A stretch of DNA of 64,000 nt from Leptodactylus fallax. Its lineage: Eukaryota > Chordata > Amphibia > Anura > Leptodactylidae. The first letter of the stretch is position 1. Each line of letters begins with the position of its first letter. Where the stretch lies: positions 1,726,501 to 1,790,500 of the forward strand of contig CAMRHE010000323.1 in assembly GCA_947044405.1 (NCBI GenBank). Reading direction: 5' to 3'. The translations under genes and the position numbers were made by a program. Below, piece by piece: positions 10,981 through 21,299 of this stretch. The notes under the pieces were generated by a model that worked only from the letters and a program-made list of their open reading frames with translations, did not search any database and had not been told where the DNA came from.

Positions 10981-11188
10981 ATAAAGAGGAGCTGTCACCT
11001 CTCCTGGCATGTTAGTAAATGCTTGTATTGTTTATGAAATAAAAATTCCGGAGCACGAGTTCTGATAACTCTGTGATGTGCCGTTCCTCTGTTATTCCTC
11101 CTAGAAATTTATGAATTAAATGACAGTTGGGTGTTACCAGTTGGTCGTGTGTCCCTGCACACTTTGAGACCGCCCAATCAGTACTGGC
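10981..11188. mobile_element. MITE fragment, AAAGAGGAGCTGTCACC family
   Basis: TAAAGAGGAGCTGTCACCTC, then ATGAAATAAAAATTCCGGAGC, TTCCTCTGTTATTCCTCCTA, TGTCCCTGCACA and CCAATCAGTACTG align with 13406-13620. It breaks off where hAT-A copy 2 begins at 11189. Confidence 0.7.
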
Positions 11189-11600
11189 TAGGGATGAGCA
11201 AACGGGTTCAGGACAAATGGGTCCGCTTTGATCTTTTCAAAAATTTCAGGTTCAGCCGAACTCAAAATTTGGGGGGTTTGCCATCCATAACTACTGTTTA
11301 CACTTTGGGGTCTCTTCAGAACCAAGAATATAATAAGGGGAGGCGTAGTGGAGAGGTGTAAACATAACGGTCTCTCCTGGGCTCCATTGCAGTGTCCAAT
11401 GCAGGTCAGCAGCCCCGGAGGACAGCTGACGCTCATTTACAGGTCTCAGTGATTTCCTGGGGCCTCTAGTCCTCACTGGACACTGATACGGAGCCCAGGA
11501 GAGACTGTTTGTTATGTGCGGCGTGCTGACACCAGCATCATGCCAGCGTGCACCATGACATTGGCATGCATCTGCTTTCTTGTCTGCAGTTTGCACCTTT
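11189..11600 (+). mobile_element. hAT-A copy 2, right end unclear
   Basis: It starts TAGGGATGAGCAAACGGGTTC. Internal blocks include ACTTTGGGGTCTCTTCAGAA, GAATATAATAAGGGGAGGC, TCTCCTGGGC and a mirrored GGAGCCCAGGAGAGACTG. No matching right terminus or TSD was found, and the end near 11600 is approximate. Confidence 0.6.
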
Positions 11601-11699
11601 TACTATTCTTTTTGCATTGCTCCAATGTATCTAATACAAAAAAGTAAGTTACTTTTCAAACAGACTTAAAATACCCTACCATTATGTGTCTGCAGCTGC

Positions 11700-12180
11700 T
11701 GTGTATCTATGTGTCTCCATGGTTACAGACTACAAACAATTCCTACACATGCAACACTGCTACGCCCACATTCCCTACACACACACCCATATTTTCCATC
11801 CTGCACACATAGCTCTGATACCTCCATACTTCCCCCTACACACACACCTCTGCTACTTTCATGTTTTCTCCCTTCATACAGCCTGCTCCTCATACACTTG
11901 ACCTTGCTACATCCACCCCCGCACACTAGGTGTGCTACATCCACATTTCCCCACACACACTCAACTTGCTCTCCTTCCTCCCACTCTCAGCTCTACCACA
12001 TCACATTCCCCCATACTCAGCTATGCTACAACCCTTTTTTCCGCCAACACTCAGCTCTGCTACGTCCATCCTTCTCCAAAACACTCAGCCATGCTTCTTC
12101 TATTCTTCCCCCTGGTACACTTAGCACTGCTACCTCCATACATCCCTGCACAGTAGCTTCCATACACAGAGCTATTGTAC
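11700..12180. repeat. Degenerate ~35-bp minisatellite, CA/CT-rich
   Basis: Irregular repeats of a unit like CACACTCAGCTCTGCTAC plus ATCCACATTTCCCCCATA. The strand asymmetry (few G) keeps several frames open, and a 269-aa plus-strand frame starts at 11709. That frame is His/Pro/Ser/Thr-rich low-complexity sequence followed by unrelated sequence, so I do not call a gene. Confidence 0.75.
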
Positions 12181-13044
12181 AAGCTTTGCCCCAACATGTG
12201 ACTGGTCACATGATTGTGACATCATCAAGGGTTCCTTTGCAGTGCCTGCAAAATACTGGCAATTACTATTGCCGGCAGATTGCAATCTTGCAATGTCGAG
12301 AAGAAATTTCTCAACTTGGGTCACGAACCTGTGGAGGCGGGACCCAGGGGCTTCCAAACCACAATTTAGGAAACAGTGGTCTAGGTTATATACTTGTCAA
12401 AAGAGGTAAAATATGTATTAAGAGAGGGCTATGTTTTAGTAGGCTGGAAAAATGTTGGATGGAATTCCAGAAGAGAGGGGAACGACAAGAGAAGTCTTGG
12501 GAGAGAACATTAGGGTAGTAGAGTGCAAGTTGTAACTTAGTGCCCCCTACCCACTTGGTTACACCTCTATCCATTGCATATTGCACCCTTTAGCCCTATA
12601 TACCATGAATCTGGGATTAAAATGCTACATAACAATATTCACCTAGAAGTCGATAAAACTTAAGCTTCTATAATTTTTTTGTCCTTCTTCTTCATAAAGT
12701 GAAATTATTGGAAGGTCAGCAGAGATTTAAAGACCACAAGTCTGCAAAACGCTGCAGAGATACAACGTGCACCTAGTCAATAATTTACTTTTCCTATCCT
12801 GTCAAGAAGTAAATTGCTAAATGCGTTCGTTTCTTCACTTGTTTTATAGTTAAGACAAAAATAGCAAAAAACAGCAAAAAACAATGTTTACGAAAACTCA
12901 TTGGAGACATTAAAATCTAAATATAAAAAGAGGTAATGATGCTTAGAAGGAGGCTGGTGGCCGGTCAGCAGAAATCCCTGCAGAAGATGGAATGGGAAAT
13001 ATTGTTTTGTTGTCTGTTGTATTAAGTCCTACTCACAAATGTAC
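12181..13044. other. No recognised feature
   Basis: No TIRs or tandem repeats apart from short A-rich strings (AAATAGCAAAAAACAGCAAAA). GTGACTGGTCACATGATTGTG near 12198 is a small imperfect palindrome. No protein motif. Confidence 0.5.
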
Positions 13045-13409
13045 TTAAAGTGATCTTTCACCACCTTTACCAACTGTAACTCTTTGCATCCTTTAATAGT
13101 TACTGATTCCAGCACAGTTGGATTTTTTTCTTTAGTCCCCATCATTCCCAATAAATTATTTCTGTTAGTTTCAGCACCCAATATGCTACTTAGGCTCTGT
13201 ATTGTTAGGTGGGCTGTCCCTGACTACCTGCCTTAGCCCAGCACCACCCACCTGACACTGGAGAGTCCTTATATCATATTGGGTGCTGAATCTAAAAGAA
13301 ATGGTGAAAAATGGTGAAAAATTCCAACTGTGCAGGAATCAGTGTAGTTGCACCTATTGAAGGATACAAAGACTTGGAGTTAGTGGAGGTGGTGAAAGGT
13401 CCCCTTTAA
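13045..13409. mobile_element. TTAA foldback MITE, family GACCTTTCACC, copy 1
   Basis: TTAAAGTGATCTTTCACCACC at the left is mirrored by GGTGGTGAAAGGTCCCCTTTAA at the right (TTAA at 13045-13048 and 13406-13409). The arms extend inward (AACTCTTTGCATCCTTTAAT against ATTGAAGGATACAAAGAC; TTTCAGCACCCAATATG against CATATTGGGTGCTGAA), so nearly the whole element folds back. Copies 2 and 3 lie at 38971-39359 and 61923-62252. Confidence 0.88.
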
Positions 13410-13640
13410 AGAGGGCCTGTTACCTCAACTGACATATTTAGCAGATACATATATCCCCTATGAAATAATAATTTTGGAGCATCTTTTCTTATAATTGTGC
13501 CGTACCTCTGTTATTCCTTCTGGAAATGTATGAATAATCTGACAACTAGATGTTAACATTCCTTTTGTCAATGGGGTGTGTCCCTGCACCGTCTGATATT
13601 GTCTAATCAATGCTGACACTAGGAGCACCGACTACCAGTA
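13406..13640. mobile_element. TTAA-type MITE left part, abutting the previous one
   Basis: It starts TTAAAGAGGGCCTGTTACC at the same TTAA that closes the preceding MITE. Blocks TCTGTTATTCCTTCTGG, GGTGTGTCCCTGCAC and TCTAATCAATGCTGACACT match 10981-11188. The right end is not found. Confidence 0.7.
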
Positions 13641-14250
13641 AGGGGATTGTTAACATTCAGTTTTCAGCGGTATGTATTTAATGAAAAAATTTAAAGTATT
13701 GTCCAAAAAAGCACTTAACAAAAGCTATTTCACTAACAGGGTTGGTTGGTCAGTAAAAAGTTTGTTTTAAGACTGTGTTTATTGATGAAACTGCTCTATT
13801 GCACAACAGACAGACAGAATTAGATTCCTGGCAATTAAACTGTCTTGTCTATATGCCTGTTATGCTGTATTAGAGCAGGAATACAACAGTCTCAAGCTCA
13901 AGCAGCAGCACAGCTATGCCCTCTCTCCTGTCCATTGATTTCTATCACTAATCTGCCTGTGTAATTGCTTGAATCTGACTAAATTCTCCTATTCTAACTA
14001 TTGCTTGCAAGATTTTCAGAACTGTGTTCTGTATGATGCAGTGAGATGAATCACAGACCCTTCACTATATCCACCATTACTGCAACTAGCTTCTAGTGAC
14101 ACTCACAGCACCTTATAAAGTGTATATGACATGAACACTGTAATGTGCCCACCTAGCACTGTCTATTGGCTGGGAGGCTGTCAAGTGATGTCAGCTGGTG
14201 CTAGAACATCACACATACACATGTCTCTCCTGTTTTTTCTGCTCAAACAT
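13641..14250. other. No recognised feature
   Basis: Unique-looking AT-rich sequence without clear repeats. The 143-aa frame starting at 14131 runs into a hAT-A fragment and is not a gene. Confidence 0.5.
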
Positions 14251-14254
14251 ATGG

Positions 14255-14373
14255 AGGTAGACATTTTAATTCGTCTGAGACGAATTACCATTTGTTCGAT
14301 TTTGTTAAAAACCAAACAATTTGGAGTATTCGGGTCGAACCCGGTTCTTGATGAAGCGGTTTGCCCATCTCGA
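14255..14373 (+). mobile_element. hAT-A right-end fragment
   Basis: ATTCGTCTGAGACGAAT, ACCAAACAATTTGGAGTATT and TCGGGTCGAACCCGGTTC lead to the terminus GCGGTTTGCCCATCTCGA. These blocks match the last ~115 bp of copy 1 (10060-10177) and of 21190-21283. No left end is visible. Confidence 0.75.
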
Positions 14374-14527
14374 GGTAGAATAACCAAAAGATCCAAAAAG
14401 TTTTTGCAAGTTTCCTCTTACCTGCCTATATGTTTTTTTTTCTGGTCTAATCTGGAAGGGTACTATGTCTACTTGGAGAGATCGCCAGTTGACATAGGGA
14501 GTCTTAGAGGCAAGTCAATGCTCTTTG

Positions 14528-14612
14528 GGGAAATAATATGCAGATTAGCTCTTCTCCAATAGGTGGCACTAAAGAGGCCGCTTTCTTCCTCTTGGAGGAG
14601 AGCTAATCTGCA
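14528..14612. repeat. 85-bp hairpin
   Basis: TGCAGATTAGCTCTTCTCC pairs with GGAGGAGAGCTAATCTGCA across about 50 bp, giving a stem of roughly 18 bp with one mismatch. It may be a tiny MITE or the inner part of one. It is not a convincing terminator in this eukaryotic context. Confidence 0.65.
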
Positions 14613-15402
14613 ATTCAACCAGAAATAATCAACAAATGGCTTCGCTTATCTTATATTCCTGTGGGCCTGTTTTAATCTTATGAAATTCTCCTTTTTTGTC
14701 CTTTTTACTATTTTGTTATGTTTATTTTTGCCGTTTTAAATTTTTACAATTTTTTTCCCCTATTTTATATGTTTATGTAAAATTAAACACAAAGAAGCAT
14801 GGAGATAAGTGGAAGGCTCGGGGGATAAAAGGTTTTGTAATCAAAGAAGGAACAAGTTGATCCTCGTCCAACCCGAGAATTGAATGTTTCCGCGCCTGTT
14901 TTGGGACAATAGCAGCTGCAGAACATAAAGTCTATCTATCGCCATTCATCTTCCCTTCTATTTAGCACATTTGAGAAATTCGAAACCACTGAAAGGTAGA
15001 GTCGCATATCTGCAGATGAGGGCCACCGAGGAACCTCTGTACCAGTAGTAATCCATTTTACAAAGTCACACTAGAAAATATCAAAGCTATTCTAAATCAT
15101 ATTCTCCATAATAGGATTATCCAACATGCTTCTTACTGAGGTGAAGCATGCCGCCATCGCTCTGTTTAGCGTAAGTAGCTGTTTCCTTTTTCTCTTTTAT
15201 GGTAAATTGAATTCTGAATAATATACTAAGAATATAGTTTAGTTCCTGCTTTAAATGCGGCATTTTTAGGAACTCCGGTTCAGATCTCCACTTCAAAGAA
15301 GCCGCAGATTGTTTGCAAATATGCCAAAAGGATTTTGTTATCTATCATCCCTCCACTCTATAGCCACCAAACATTTCACTTTATAGACATTTTTTTTTTT
15401 AC
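14613..15402. other. No recognised feature
   Basis: AT-rich, no repeat or protein motif recognised. Confidence 0.5.
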
Positions 15403-15655
15403 TAGAGATTTTCAAAATTCAGGACTTTTGTTTTTGTTTTGCGTAAATTTGTGGTCACCTGGTTTTTTTCAGGTCTGAACCAAAAGTGTTGTCATTATAC
15501 CTTATGGTTTCTTCAGACCCCAGAATATAATAAGTGGAGTCCTAGAGCGTGACTGACAGTCACCTTTCCTCATCTCTCCTGGGCTACCTCGCGGCATATG
15601 GTGCCTTGGACTTCACCACCCACAGTAGTGAAGTCTTATGTGCCAATCTATTTGG
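15403..15655 (+). mobile_element. hAT-A left-end fragment
   Basis: It starts TAGAGATTTTCAAAATTCAG. GTTTCTTCAGACCCCAGAAT and ATAATAAGTGGAGTCCTAG match the internal palindromic block of hAT-A. It stops near 15655, where CR1-like sequence begins; the matching right-end piece is at 16191-16492. Confidence 0.6.
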
Positions 15656-15679
15656 GTGGCTCTTCTGAAACCTATGACA

Positions 15680-16190
15680 AAATAAGTAGCATAGTAACCT
15701 AGTACATAGGGTTAAATAAAGACATCAAGCCCAAGCTATTACCCTGCAGTGATGATCCAGAAGAAGGCAAAAATACTCCATGAGGCTGATGCCAATTGCT
15801 CCATGTCAGGTGAAAAAAATTCCTTCCCAAATCCATCAAAACCTTGGATCAACTTGTCTTCACCAAAAGCCTAAAACCTTTAACCTGTAATATTTTTCCT
15901 TTCAAGAACCTGTACAATGAATCCACCATCACCACTTCCTGTGGCAGTGACTTCCACTGCCTTACTGCTCTTACAGTAAAGAATTCCCATCTATGATGCT
16001 GGTGAAATGTTCTCTACTCTAGACGTAGAGGATGTCCCCTGTCACTATGACCAGCCTAGGAGTAAAAAGATCATTAGAAAGGTCTTTGTGTTGTCCCTTC
16101 ATGTATTTGTATATTGTGATTAGATCTCCCCGTAGACGTCTTCTCCGCACTCTCTCTAGTTCAGTTATCTCCTTCTTTCACAATGGGGTC
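15680..16190 (-). pseudogene. CR1/jockey-type LINE: RT C-terminus and 3' UTR remnant
   Basis: On the minus strand one frame reads RLRGDLITIYKYMKGQH (about 16140-16090), an RGDLI-YKYMKG motif typical of the C-terminal part of jockey/CR1-clade reverse transcriptases. After frame damage it continues with FFTVRAVRQWKSLPQEVV (about 15990-15935), matching the family's F-RVV-WNSLP-EVV signature. The 3' UTR follows (TTTGGGAAGGAATTTTTTTC, TTGCCTTCTTCTGGATCATC, TTGATGTCTTTATTTAACCC). Stops and frame changes make it non-coding. A piece of the same clade's RT lies upstream in LINE orientation at 16545-16750, separated by a hAT-A right end. The clade call is from motif memory. Confidence 0.82.
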
Positions 16191-16492
16191 CAAATTCGCT
16201 TACAATAGGCCTCAGCGGTGACCATGGGTGCATGATACCACTGAGGAGGCCAAGAGAAAGTGCTGGACACTGCGAGGAGGCCCAAAAGAGGTGAGGGAAG
16301 GCAAGTATGAAATGTTTTTATTTTTTTACACCTCCCCTGAGCCTCTACTTGTACTCCGAGATCTGAAGAGACCCAAGATTCTAATAATTTCACTTCCACT
16401 TTGTACCAAACTTGTTCGACCCAAAACTAATCTGGGACCTGAGCCACCCTAACCCGAAATTAAACGAATCTTGAGAGGTTCGCCCATCTCTA
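16191..16492 (+). mobile_element. hAT-A right-end fragment between CR1 pieces
   Basis: GCCTCAGCGGTGACCATGGG, GGAGGCCCAAAAGAGGTGAG and TGAAGAGACCCAAGATT are hAT-A blocks. It ends TTGAGAGGTTCGCCCATCTCTA at 16492. It has no left terminus; if joined to 15403-15655 it would make one element with the CR1 3' piece inside. Confidence 0.75.
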
Positions 16493-16544
16493 ACATGGAT
16501 AGCATTTCTTGGAAAACCTCTAAATATTTTACCTACTACTGAGG

Positions 16545-16750
16545 TTAGACGTACCTGTAGTTTCCAGGATCACTTTGTGACCTCTTCCTACACATGGGCA
16601 CCACATTTGCTATGCACCCGTCTTGTGGGACAGAGCTTGTTTCTACAGAGTCCTTAAATATTAGATATAGGGGTCTGTCTATCACCATGTTTAGTTCCTT
16701 CAGAACCCAGGAATGAATGCCATCAGGTCCCGGTAGATTCCTCAGCTAAT
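16545..16750 (-). pseudogene. CR1/jockey-type LINE reverse-transcriptase fragment
   Basis: The minus-strand frame reads GPDGIHSWVLKELNMVIDR, then a short stretch ending FKDSV, then SVPQDGCIANVVPM and SDPGNYR, followed by a stop. This is the N-terminal RT region (SPGPDG-HP-VLKEL, VP-DWR-ANVVPIFKKG, P-NYRP) of non-LTR retrotransposons. Substitutions at conserved positions (P to S after IH, W to G in DW, IFKKG to MCRKR) and the stop show decay. No catalytic YADD box is visible here; it would fall in the missing part. Confidence 0.85.
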
Positions 16751-16759
16751 ATCTCAGTT

Positions 16760-17540
16760 ATATCATCCTGCTTATCGTCCAAACCATAGATGAATCGGCC
16801 AGTTGACCAAGTTCCAACCCTGAACTGTACTGCCCCTTTCCCGGATTATTTTCCTGCTTGTCTCATTTAACCCTTTTTGCCTGTTTGACAGATATGTTTT
16901 ACTGTATTATATTGGAAATTTGCTAAATACAGAATAGGGCCGGTAACAAACATTTATTTAAGCCATAGCGTCTACAGTCTGAAAAGAAAATGTAAATCAT
17001 TAGTTACAAATTTTCCGACGGTTCCATTTACCGCTATTATATATTCTCCTAAGAAGCCGCTAAAGGCTATGGCTTTGTGCCTGATATTATTAACCTCTGC
17101 CTTGCTCAGCCTCCAGCGAGATGATGACAGACAATAGCAGGCGGTACAATCCAGAGCCAATCTAATATTATAAAATGGAGCCTGACCTCTCTTCTTGTAA
17201 ATGAGATAACAGGGGATTATGAACGATGGCTCGCGGCCGGTTTTCATTACTATTCCGGGTCCAGACATTTCTTATAACCTGAACCCAGACGTTTTATAAT
17301 TTGGGTTTCAATAATTCAGCAGATAGTTAGTGCCGCAGAAATCATCTTTCCCAATGTTTAGGTTCATGTTTATGCCATTACTAGGACATAGTCGGACCCC
17401 ATAACCTAAGCAGACACACGCTGACGGTTGCCGCTGTTTCTTACATGTATGTTTTAGATTCCTGTAATTTCCTATTTTACAGAGGACAGTTCTATAGAAG
17501 TAATATAAAAAAGAATGGTCACTTTATAATAGAAACCCTG
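16760..17540. other. No recognised feature
   Basis: No TIR, tandem repeat or motif. The 98-aa minus-strand frame at 16972-17268 has no recognisable domain. Confidence 0.5.
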
Positions 17541-17544
17541 GTTC

Positions 17545-17900
17545 TGTAAAGCAGACCCCAGAGTATAATAGGTGGAGGCCCAGGGGATGTGTAAAAAATA
17601 AAAAAAAAAACATTTATACTCACCTTCTCTCCCCTCTTTTGGGTCTCCTTGCGGCGTCCGACGCTCTCCTAGTGACGTCATGCATCCAAGGTCACCACTG
17701 AGGCCTGTGATTGGACCACCAGTGGTCACATGGTCACACAGTGTGTCATGACGCTTGGCATGTCCATGTCAACACAGAATCCTGGTGACGTCCGACGATG
17801 TTCTGTTATGTCATGTGCTTGGGGGTCACTGTTGAGGTCTGTGATTGGGCCACCAGCGATCACATGAGCACGCCCAGGATCATGACATTTTAGTTCTATG
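17545..17900. mobile_element. hAT-A internal modules
   Basis: GCAGACCCCAGAGTATAATA and GGTGGAGGCCCAGGGG, then ATACTCACCTTCTCTCCCCT, TTTTGGGTCTCCTTGCGGCG, GTGACGTCATGC and two rounds of GTGATTGG-CCACCAG-GATCACATG. It is a fragment without termini, with the GATCACATG block duplicated. Confidence 0.7.
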
Positions 17901-17948
17901 ATGGTATCTGTATCTTGACACATGCCCAACCACTAGCTGCAGAAGACT

Positions 17949-18230
17949 GTGTCGGACTGGCCCACCAGAATACCAGAGGAGGCTCCTTTGGCCCCAGGCT
18001 ATAACACTATAACGGTCCAGTAGAAGACATGCAAATTTGAACGGTACTATGGTCTATTTCCTAGGGGTTGTTGGAGGGTAGGCTCCCCGAATTATCTTAT
18101 CTGGGGGTCCCAGGAACCTCAGACTCACACTGAGGTCATATGTCCATCACTGGAGGCCAAGATACGGCCTGAGGAGCGGTGGCACGGGAATGGCACATAA
18201 TTGGTAAGGTGAGAGATGCTCAGTTTGATA
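17949..18230 (+). mobile_element. hAT-D left end, TIR GTGTCGGACTGGCCCACCAG
   Basis: GTGTCGGACTGGCCCACCAG then CCTTTGGCCCCAGGC. The same terminus occurs at 56287 (CAGGGTCAGACTGG) and, inverted, at 58869-58885 (CCCAGTCCGACACTG). No right end is found here, so the 18230 boundary is approximate. Confidence 0.55.
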
Positions 18231-18750
18231 TTTTATACCCTTGTAAGTTTTTGGGAAAAACAAAGAAGTTGGGACTGCCCCTTTAAAACGTATTTTGTTG
18301 TGTATAGAGGTGCAGGAAAGAACCTGAAGTTGTCAAAATTTTTGCCTCTGTGCCTTTTAAAATCTGCACAGCTGAAATAAACTTCATAGAACTTTGTGAG
18401 CCCAATAAAACAGACCTGTTTCTATAAAAAGTACTGCACTGTGTGTATGAAGTCCTTAGACACAAGCTGCTTAAATAGAACAATCAATTCTTTTTCTTGT
18501 GTGTTCTGTAAACCACAGGGACGTCTGAACATTGTGGTCCCTCTGGGAATGTCATCAGGTGTTCACCCGAGCTGCGCTTACCGTATACGCATCATCTGAT
18601 TGTGTGTCATACTTTATGTTATTTATGTTCCTTTCCTGGCGCAGTCACCGAGATGAAATCCGAGCGGAGCAGAAAGTAAAACTAGCAATTTTTGGAGTAA
18701 AGTTTCACAAGTTCGCCAAACTTTTTTTTAGAAACCAAAATTAGACCACA
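18231..18750. other. No recognised feature
   Basis: Unique-looking sequence. The GACTGCCCCTTTAAAACG string at 18272 resembles a TTAA MITE end but has no partner. Confidence 0.45.
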
Positions 18751-19030
18751 TTGTCACGTTGCGGGAGCTGCATGCTGTCAAAACCATACCCACATGCTGT
18801 GAGGTTTTCATAGCGAATGTCAAGTGGGTGGACAGTTTTAATGGCAATGCCGTAGTCTTACCCACAAAACCGTGCAACAGTTAGCATGAGTGTTCGTGGC
18901 TACCTGGTTTCTCGTGTTCCCTTGAATGTCTGCTGCAAGCTAAATCCCATTGACTTGTGTAGGATTGAGCTGTCATAACTTTCCCTACTACTCCTGGTAC
19001 GTTGCGGCCGCTACAAATTGATCGGCAAAG
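18751..19030. repeat. Probable dispersed MITE fragment (GTCACGTTGCGG)
   Basis: ATTGTCACGTTGCGGGAGCT at the left and CTGGTACGTTGCGGCCGC at the right share GTTGCGG with the MITE at 7221. Composition is GC-rich. The TIR pairing is weak, so the class is uncertain. Confidence 0.35.
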
Positions 19031-19158
19031 ATGCCAGATGTCGGACCCCTGCTAAAACTGTTAATGACCTATTCTGAGAATAGATAAATATACTCTTGGA
19101 ATGTTTCTGTGCCTGTTACTTGTTATGGCTCCCCCCAAAAATTTAGATTTTGGGTATA

Positions 19159-19821
19159 TGGTAATGGCGAGCCTTTTGAGTTTGGTGTGTCAAAATTTGT
19201 AAAAAAAAAAAAAAAATAAAAACCTTGCTTAACTCAGGTGCCCACACAGTATCTGACCCCATTTATGGCTCTCCACACAGTATATGACACCATTTCCCCC
19301 CCCCCCCCCAGTTTATGACCCCCTTTTACACCCCCACACACAGTATATGACCTCTTTTTTAAAGCCCACCAACAGTATATGACGCCCTTTTTCCCACCAC
19401 CCCCACACACAGTCCACGCTTCAGTCCTGACTGCAATCTGCTGCAGCCTCCATGGTGCACTGTATTCGATGCTGAAGAACGCAGGGAAGCTGGACACAGG
19501 GATGCGTATTCATTGTCGTGGCGTATGTGTAATGACGCCTAGAGGAGGCAGCAGAGGGCGGCCTGGACAGGATCGTGGACAGGTGAGTAAAACTTATCGG
19601 CAGCTGCTTATTGCAATAACACAAAAAGTAGCTACCAATTTAAAAAAATGCTGCACCTCAGTTTATTCTATCAGGCGCCTCCTGAGGCCATTGCCTCAGG
19701 TCGCCTTATGGAAGGTGAGCCCCTGTGGCTGCCACTTGGTTTGGAGATGACACAATGTATGTCACCCAGAATGTCTTAGTGTGTCACCTTTGATACACAT
19801 GTCATAGGTTCGCCATCACTA
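19159..19821. mobile_element. hAT-C-like element, TIR AGTGATGGCGAACCT
   Basis: GGTAATGGCGAGCCTTTTGA and GTTTGGTGTGTCAAA at the left mirror GGTTCGCCATCACT at the right (complement AGTGATGGCGAACC), with GTGTCACCTTTGATACAC just inside. These are hAT-style ends, but no convincing 8-bp TSD is seen. Inside are an A-run (19200-19215), a C-run (19291-19309) and a short minisatellite. The 123-aa frame at 19379-19750 is internal, low complexity, and not a transposase. Confidence 0.65.
19238..19392. repeat. Short minisatellite in hAT-C
   Basis: About four degenerate units of CACACAGTATATGACCCC plus a T/C-rich tail. It contains a homopolymer C-run of about 19 bases. Confidence 0.75.
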
Positions 19822-19850
19822 TACTAGAGGGTCCAGGCATTGGGACTGAG

Positions 19851-21291
19851 CTACTGAGTATAGATGGGCAAATCTTTCAGGATTTGTTTCATTTCGGATT
19901 TAGGTGGCTCAAGTCCAAGATTACTTTCAGGTCAAACAAGCTCGGCTCAAACCACACCCGGCTTAAAACAGTGTAGAACACTGTTAAGGCTCCTGGTAAC
20001 CTATCTATAAGACACGGGTTCCTAGGAGTCCTGACAGTGTTCTACACTATTTTTTATAGACAGGTTCCTAGGAGCCCTGACAGTGTTCTACACTATGTTT
20101 TATAGATAGGTTCCTAGGAGCCCTGACAGTGTTCTACACTATGTTTTATAGATAGGTTCCTAGGAGCCCTGACAGTATTCTACACTATGTTTTATAGATA
20201 GGTTCCTAGGAGCCCTGACAGTGTTCTACAATATGTTTTATAGATAGGTTCCTAGGAGCCCTGACAGTGTTCTACACTATGTTTTATAGATAGGTTCCTA
20301 GGAGCCCTGACAGTGTTCTACACTATGTTTTATAGATAGGTTCCTAGGAGCCCTGACAGTGTTATTCACTATGTTTTATAGATAGTTTCCTAGGAGCCCT
20401 GACAGTGTTCTACGCTATTTTTTATAGATAGGTTCCTAGGAGCCCTGACAGTGTTCTATACTATGTTTTATAGATAGGTTCCTAGGAGCCCTGACAGTGT
20501 TCTACACTATGTTTTATAGATAGGTTCCTAGGAGCCCTGACAGTGTTATACACTATGTTTTATAGATAGGTTCCTAGGAGCCCTGACAGTGTTCTACACT
20601 ATGTTTTATAGATAGGTTCCTAGGAGCCCTAAGAGTATTCTACACTATGTTTTACAGATAGCTTCCTAGGAGCCCTGTCAACCCTTTCCTAGGAGCCCTG
20701 ACAGTGTCATACACTATCTATAAAACATAGTGTAGAATACTGTCAGGGCTCCTAGGAACCTATCTATAAAACATAGTGTAGAACACTGTCAGGGCTCCTA
20801 GGAACCTATCTATAAAACATAGTGTAGAACACTGTCATGGCTCCTAGGAACCTATCTATAAAACATAGTGTAGAATACTCTTAAGGCTCTTAGGAACCTA
20901 TCTATAAACCATAGTGTGGAACACTCTTAGGGCTCATAGGAACCTATGATGTCATAACGCTAGGCATGCCCATGTGACTGCTGGTGGCCCAATCACAAGC
21001 CTCAGCGGTGACCCCAATCACATGACATCACCAGGAAAATGTTGGATGCCGCAAGGAGGCCCAAAAGAGGTGAGGGAAGGGGAGTATGAATGCTTGTTTC
21101 ATTTTTTACACCTCCCCTGGTTCCACTTATCATGCTCTGGGGTCTGAAGAGACCCCATTGTATAGTGCAGCAGCCATTTTAGTTCTCCTGAGATGAATCT
21201 TTATATGTTCAGTTTTGTAAAAAAAATGATTTGGAATATTCTGGTCAAACCTGGCTTGGTACGAGTCGATTCACTCATCTCTACTACTGAG
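19851..21291 (+). mobile_element. hAT-A copy 3: 1425 bp, perfect 8-bp TSD, 46-bp array
   Basis: The element proper is 19859-21283. Its left end TATAGATGGGCAAATC and right end GATTCACTCATCTCTA (complement TAGAGATGAGTGAATC) match at 12 of 16 positions. It is flanked on both sides by CTACTGAG (19851-19858 and 21284-21291), identical over 8 bp. Its right third carries the family modules (GATGTCATAACGCTAGGCAT, GGAGGCCCAAAAGAGGTGAG, CATGCTCTGGGGTCTGAAGA, GATTTGGAATATTCTGG). Its centre is a 46-bp minisatellite. It has no transposase frame, so it is non-autonomous. Confidence 0.92.
19985..20945. repeat. 46-bp minisatellite, two orientations, inside hAT-A
   Basis: The unit is GATAGGTTCCTAGGAGCCCT GACAGT GTTCTACACTATGTTTTATA (46 bp). 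One inverted unit (19975-20010) precedes about 15 forward units (20012-20700). About five inverted units (20705-20945, AGGGCTCCTAGGAACCTATC) follow. The two blocks can pair as a very long hairpin. Units are highly similar, so expansion is fairly recent. Confidence 0.95.
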
Positions 21292-21299
21292 CATGTGTG

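Noticed and set aside
11709..12518. 269-aa plus-strand open frame
   Set aside because: Its first ~150 residues translate a G-poor CA/CT minisatellite (His/Pro/Ser/Thr-rich), and the rest has no domain. Several phases are open at once, which is typical of strand-biased repeats.
14528..14612. Hairpin as a transcription terminator or microRNA precursor
   Set aside because: There is no transcript context. The ~50-nt loop and MITE-like setting make a repeat more likely.
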